A stretch of 64,000 nucleotides of DNA. Source: Saprospiraceae bacterium. Its GTDB lineage: Bacteria; Bacteroidota; Bacteroidia; Chitinophagales; Saprospiraceae. Where the stretch lies: contig JADJNW010000001.1 in assembly GCA_016714085.1 (NCBI GenBank), positions 434,001 through 498,000 of the forward strand, written 5' to 3'. The position numbers and the translations under genes are program-made. A model generated the notes under the pieces. That model was not told where the DNA came from and did not search any database. It saw nothing but the letters and a program-made list of their open reading frames with translations. Positions 62,319 to 64,000 of this stretch are shown here, in pieces (the first letter of the stretch is position 1; each line of letters begins with the position of its first letter).

Positions 62319-64000
62319 TCACACCTCCACCCCTTCAATCAACACCTCCAATATCTGCTTCGCGGCTTTCGCAATCTTCGTACCCGGACCAAAACCCCCG
62401 CCACACCATGTTCATACAAGAAATCATAATCTTGAGCGGGAATGGCACCTCCGACGATGACAAGAATATCCTCCCGACCGAGTTTCTTGAGTTCTTCAAT
62501 AGTCTGCGGCACGAGGGTTTTATGACCCGCGGCGAGCGAGGAGATTCCAAGAATATGCACGTCGTTTTCCGCAGCCTGGCGGGCAGCTTCGGCGGGCGTC
62601 TGGAAAAGTACCGACATCTACATCAAAGCCAAGATCAGCAAAGCTGGTGGCGATGACCTTCGCGCCGCGGTCGTGCCCATCTTGGCCGAGTTTGGCGACC
62701 ATAATGCGCGGCCGGCGACCATCTAATTCAGCAAATTTGTCCGCTAGTTCTTGCGCCGCTTTGAAGTCGGCATCCACTTTGGATTCAGAGGCGTACACCC
62801 CAGCAATAATGCGGGTGGTAGCCGTAAATCGACCAAAAGCGCGTTCCATCGCGGAAGAGATTTCACCTAAGGTGGCACGAACCCTGGCAGCCTGCACGGC
62901 AAGGTCGAGGAGATTAGCCCCCCCGCCCCCCAAGGGGGAGTTTGCAGCTTGATAAAGATTTTCCAGTGCCAGCTGCACGGCGGTTTCATCGCGTTTGGCT
63001 TTCACGTCTTTAAGGCGCTTGATTTGAGATTCGCGCACGGCGGCGTTGTCCACATCCCGGATTTCAATATTGGATTCTTCTTCAAGCTGAAAAACGTTGA
63101 CGCCCACGATTTGATCTTTGCCACTATCGATTCTCGCCTGCTTGCGCGCAGCCGCTTCTTCGATGCGCATTTTGGGCAAGCCCTCTTCGATGGCTTTTGC
63201 CATGCCGCCGAGTTCTTCCACTTCCTGAATTAATGCCCAAGCGCGTTTAACGAGTTGATCGGTCAAATATTCCACATAATACGAGCCGCCCCAAGGGTCA
63301 ACCACTTTGGTAATATCGGTTTCTTGTTGCAAATAAATCTGCGTATCACGAGCAATTTTGGCAGAAAAATCGGTGGGCAAAGCAATGGCTTCATCCAGTG
63401 AATTGGTATGCAAAGATTGCGTTCCACCCAAAACGGCAGCGAGCGCTTCGATGCAAGTGCGAGCCACATTATTAAAAGGGTCTTGTTCGGTCAAACTCCA
63501 ACCAGAAGTTTGGCAGTGGGTACGCAGCGCCATCGATTTATCATTTTTTGGATGGAATTGCTTTACCAGTTTTGCCCAAAGCATTCGCGCGGCGCGCATT
63601 TTGGCAATTTCCATAAAATGGTTCATACCAATGCCCCAAAAGAAAGAAATGCGCGGCGCAAAATCATCAATATTCAAACCTGCCTTCAAGCCGGCACGCA
63701 AGTATTCCAAACCATCCGCCAGGGTGTAAGCCAACTCAATGTCCGCGGGCGCGCCCGCCTCGTGCATATGGTAGCCGCTAATAGAAATCGAGTTGAACTT
63801 CGGCATATTTTTAGCCGTGTACTCAAAGATGTCAGCGATAATGCGCATACTCGGAAGCGGCGGATAGATATAGGTGTTGCGCACCATGAATTCCTTGAGA
63901 ATGTCGTTTTGAATCGTGCCGCTTAACTGCTCCGGTTTCACGCCTTGCTCTTCCGCAGCAATGATATAAAAAGCCATAATTGGAATCACCGCGCCATTCA
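62319..64000 (-). CDS. Methylmalonyl-CoA mutase large subunit, C-terminal part; frameshifted and cut by the window edge
   Basis: This is the C-terminal about 560 residues of adenosylcobalamin-dependent methylmalonyl-CoA mutase, which interconverts succinyl- and methylmalonyl-CoA. The catalytic domain has NTYIYPPLPSMR and VVDPWGGSYYVE; the B12-binding domain has KLGQDGHDRGAKV. Frame breaks occur near 62609 (two bases short of DVDVGPLFQTP) and at 62391-62394 (one T lost before GPGTKIAKAAK). Corrected, it ends at 62319. A C/G palindrome at 62918-62938 reads in frame as SPLGGGGANLL in a linker. The gene's N-terminus lies outside the window. Confidence 0.9.
62918..62938. repeat. C/G palindrome inside the methylmalonyl-CoA mutase gene
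   Basis: Seven C, a G, six C, AA and five G form CCCCCTTGGGGG-type inverted symmetry (core 62927-62938). Such motifs are usually intergenic in Bacteroidota. Here it is translated in frame within a domain linker. Confidence 0.7.

Noticed and set aside
1..64000. tRNA or rRNA genes
   Set aside because: No cloverleaf-like T-loop or rRNA signature was seen by eye on either strand; a covariance search would be needed to exclude them fully.

Overview
The window looks like a chromosomal segment of a Bacteroidota bacterium, most likely close to Saprospiria (inference from gene content). Direct signs are a SusC/SusD pair, a type IX secretion C-terminal sorting domain on a secreted M4 peptidase, TAnnTTTG promoter boxes, many lipoproteins, and the general absence of Shine-Dalgarno sequences. 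No rRNA, tRNA, CRISPR array, phage or complete insertion sequence was seen. Eight genes are split by small indels, almost all single-base losses in short homopolymers. The assembly therefore probably carries residual sequencing errors, and I annotate these genes as single CDSs with the break points given.

Layout. 0.3-6.2 kb: YraN nuclease, Uma2 endonuclease-like protein, glycine dehydrogenase GcvP, a two-gene YedE/YeeE sulfur-transport pair, and a DUF1080 (3-keto-disaccharide hydrolase type) protein. 6.4-11.1 kb: a methyltransferase, an AHSA1/SRPBCC protein, an antirepressor-like protein, a coiled-coil membrane protein, DUF2452 and a 39-residue membrane peptide. 11.3-19.3 kb: argC, argD, three tandem paralogues of an unrecognised FWDWF family, hemL, and a histidine kinase/response regulator pair. 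19.4-24.7 kb: a PIN toxin-antitoxin pair, an NTF2-like protein, a fatty acid hydroxylase, a cystathionine beta-synthase/cysteine synthase with a structured leader, a Nudix hydrolase and small secreted proteins. 24.8-34.3 kb: M4 peptidase, RimK-like ligase plus aspartoacylase-like hydrolase, DUF2157, and isoquinoline 1-oxidoreductase-type subunits IorA and IorB.

34.4-42.2 kb: an ECF sigma factor with its membrane anti-sigma partner, a 0.9 kb repeat-rich gap (nested inverted repeats plus a 44-bp minisatellite), two paralogous lipoproteins (one with VCBS repeats), and an exported TPR-CHAT protease. 42.3-45.0 kb: a Tat-exported Gfo/Idh/MocA oxidoreductase followed by a double DUF1080 protein. 45.2-59.6 kb, minus strand: a carbohydrate-related block with GH31, SusC, SusD, a large CRTAC1-like VCBS/UnbV lipoprotein, a vanadium haloperoxidase-like lipoprotein and an AraC regulator. 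59.7-64 kb: a serine hydrolase, an orphan MNT nucleotidyltransferase beside a VapBC-like pair, a membrane protein, and the C-terminal part of methylmalonyl-CoA mutase.

The most interesting material is (a) the GH31/SusCD/CRTAC1/haloperoxidase block with a 12-bp motif shared upstream of GH31 and susC; (b) the FWDWF triplication; (c) intergenic repeat words that also occur in frame inside linkers of the M4 peptidase and of methylmalonyl-CoA mutase; (d) the repeat-rich 36 kb gap beside the sigma/anti-sigma pair; and (e) the structured leader of the cystathionine beta-synthase gene.
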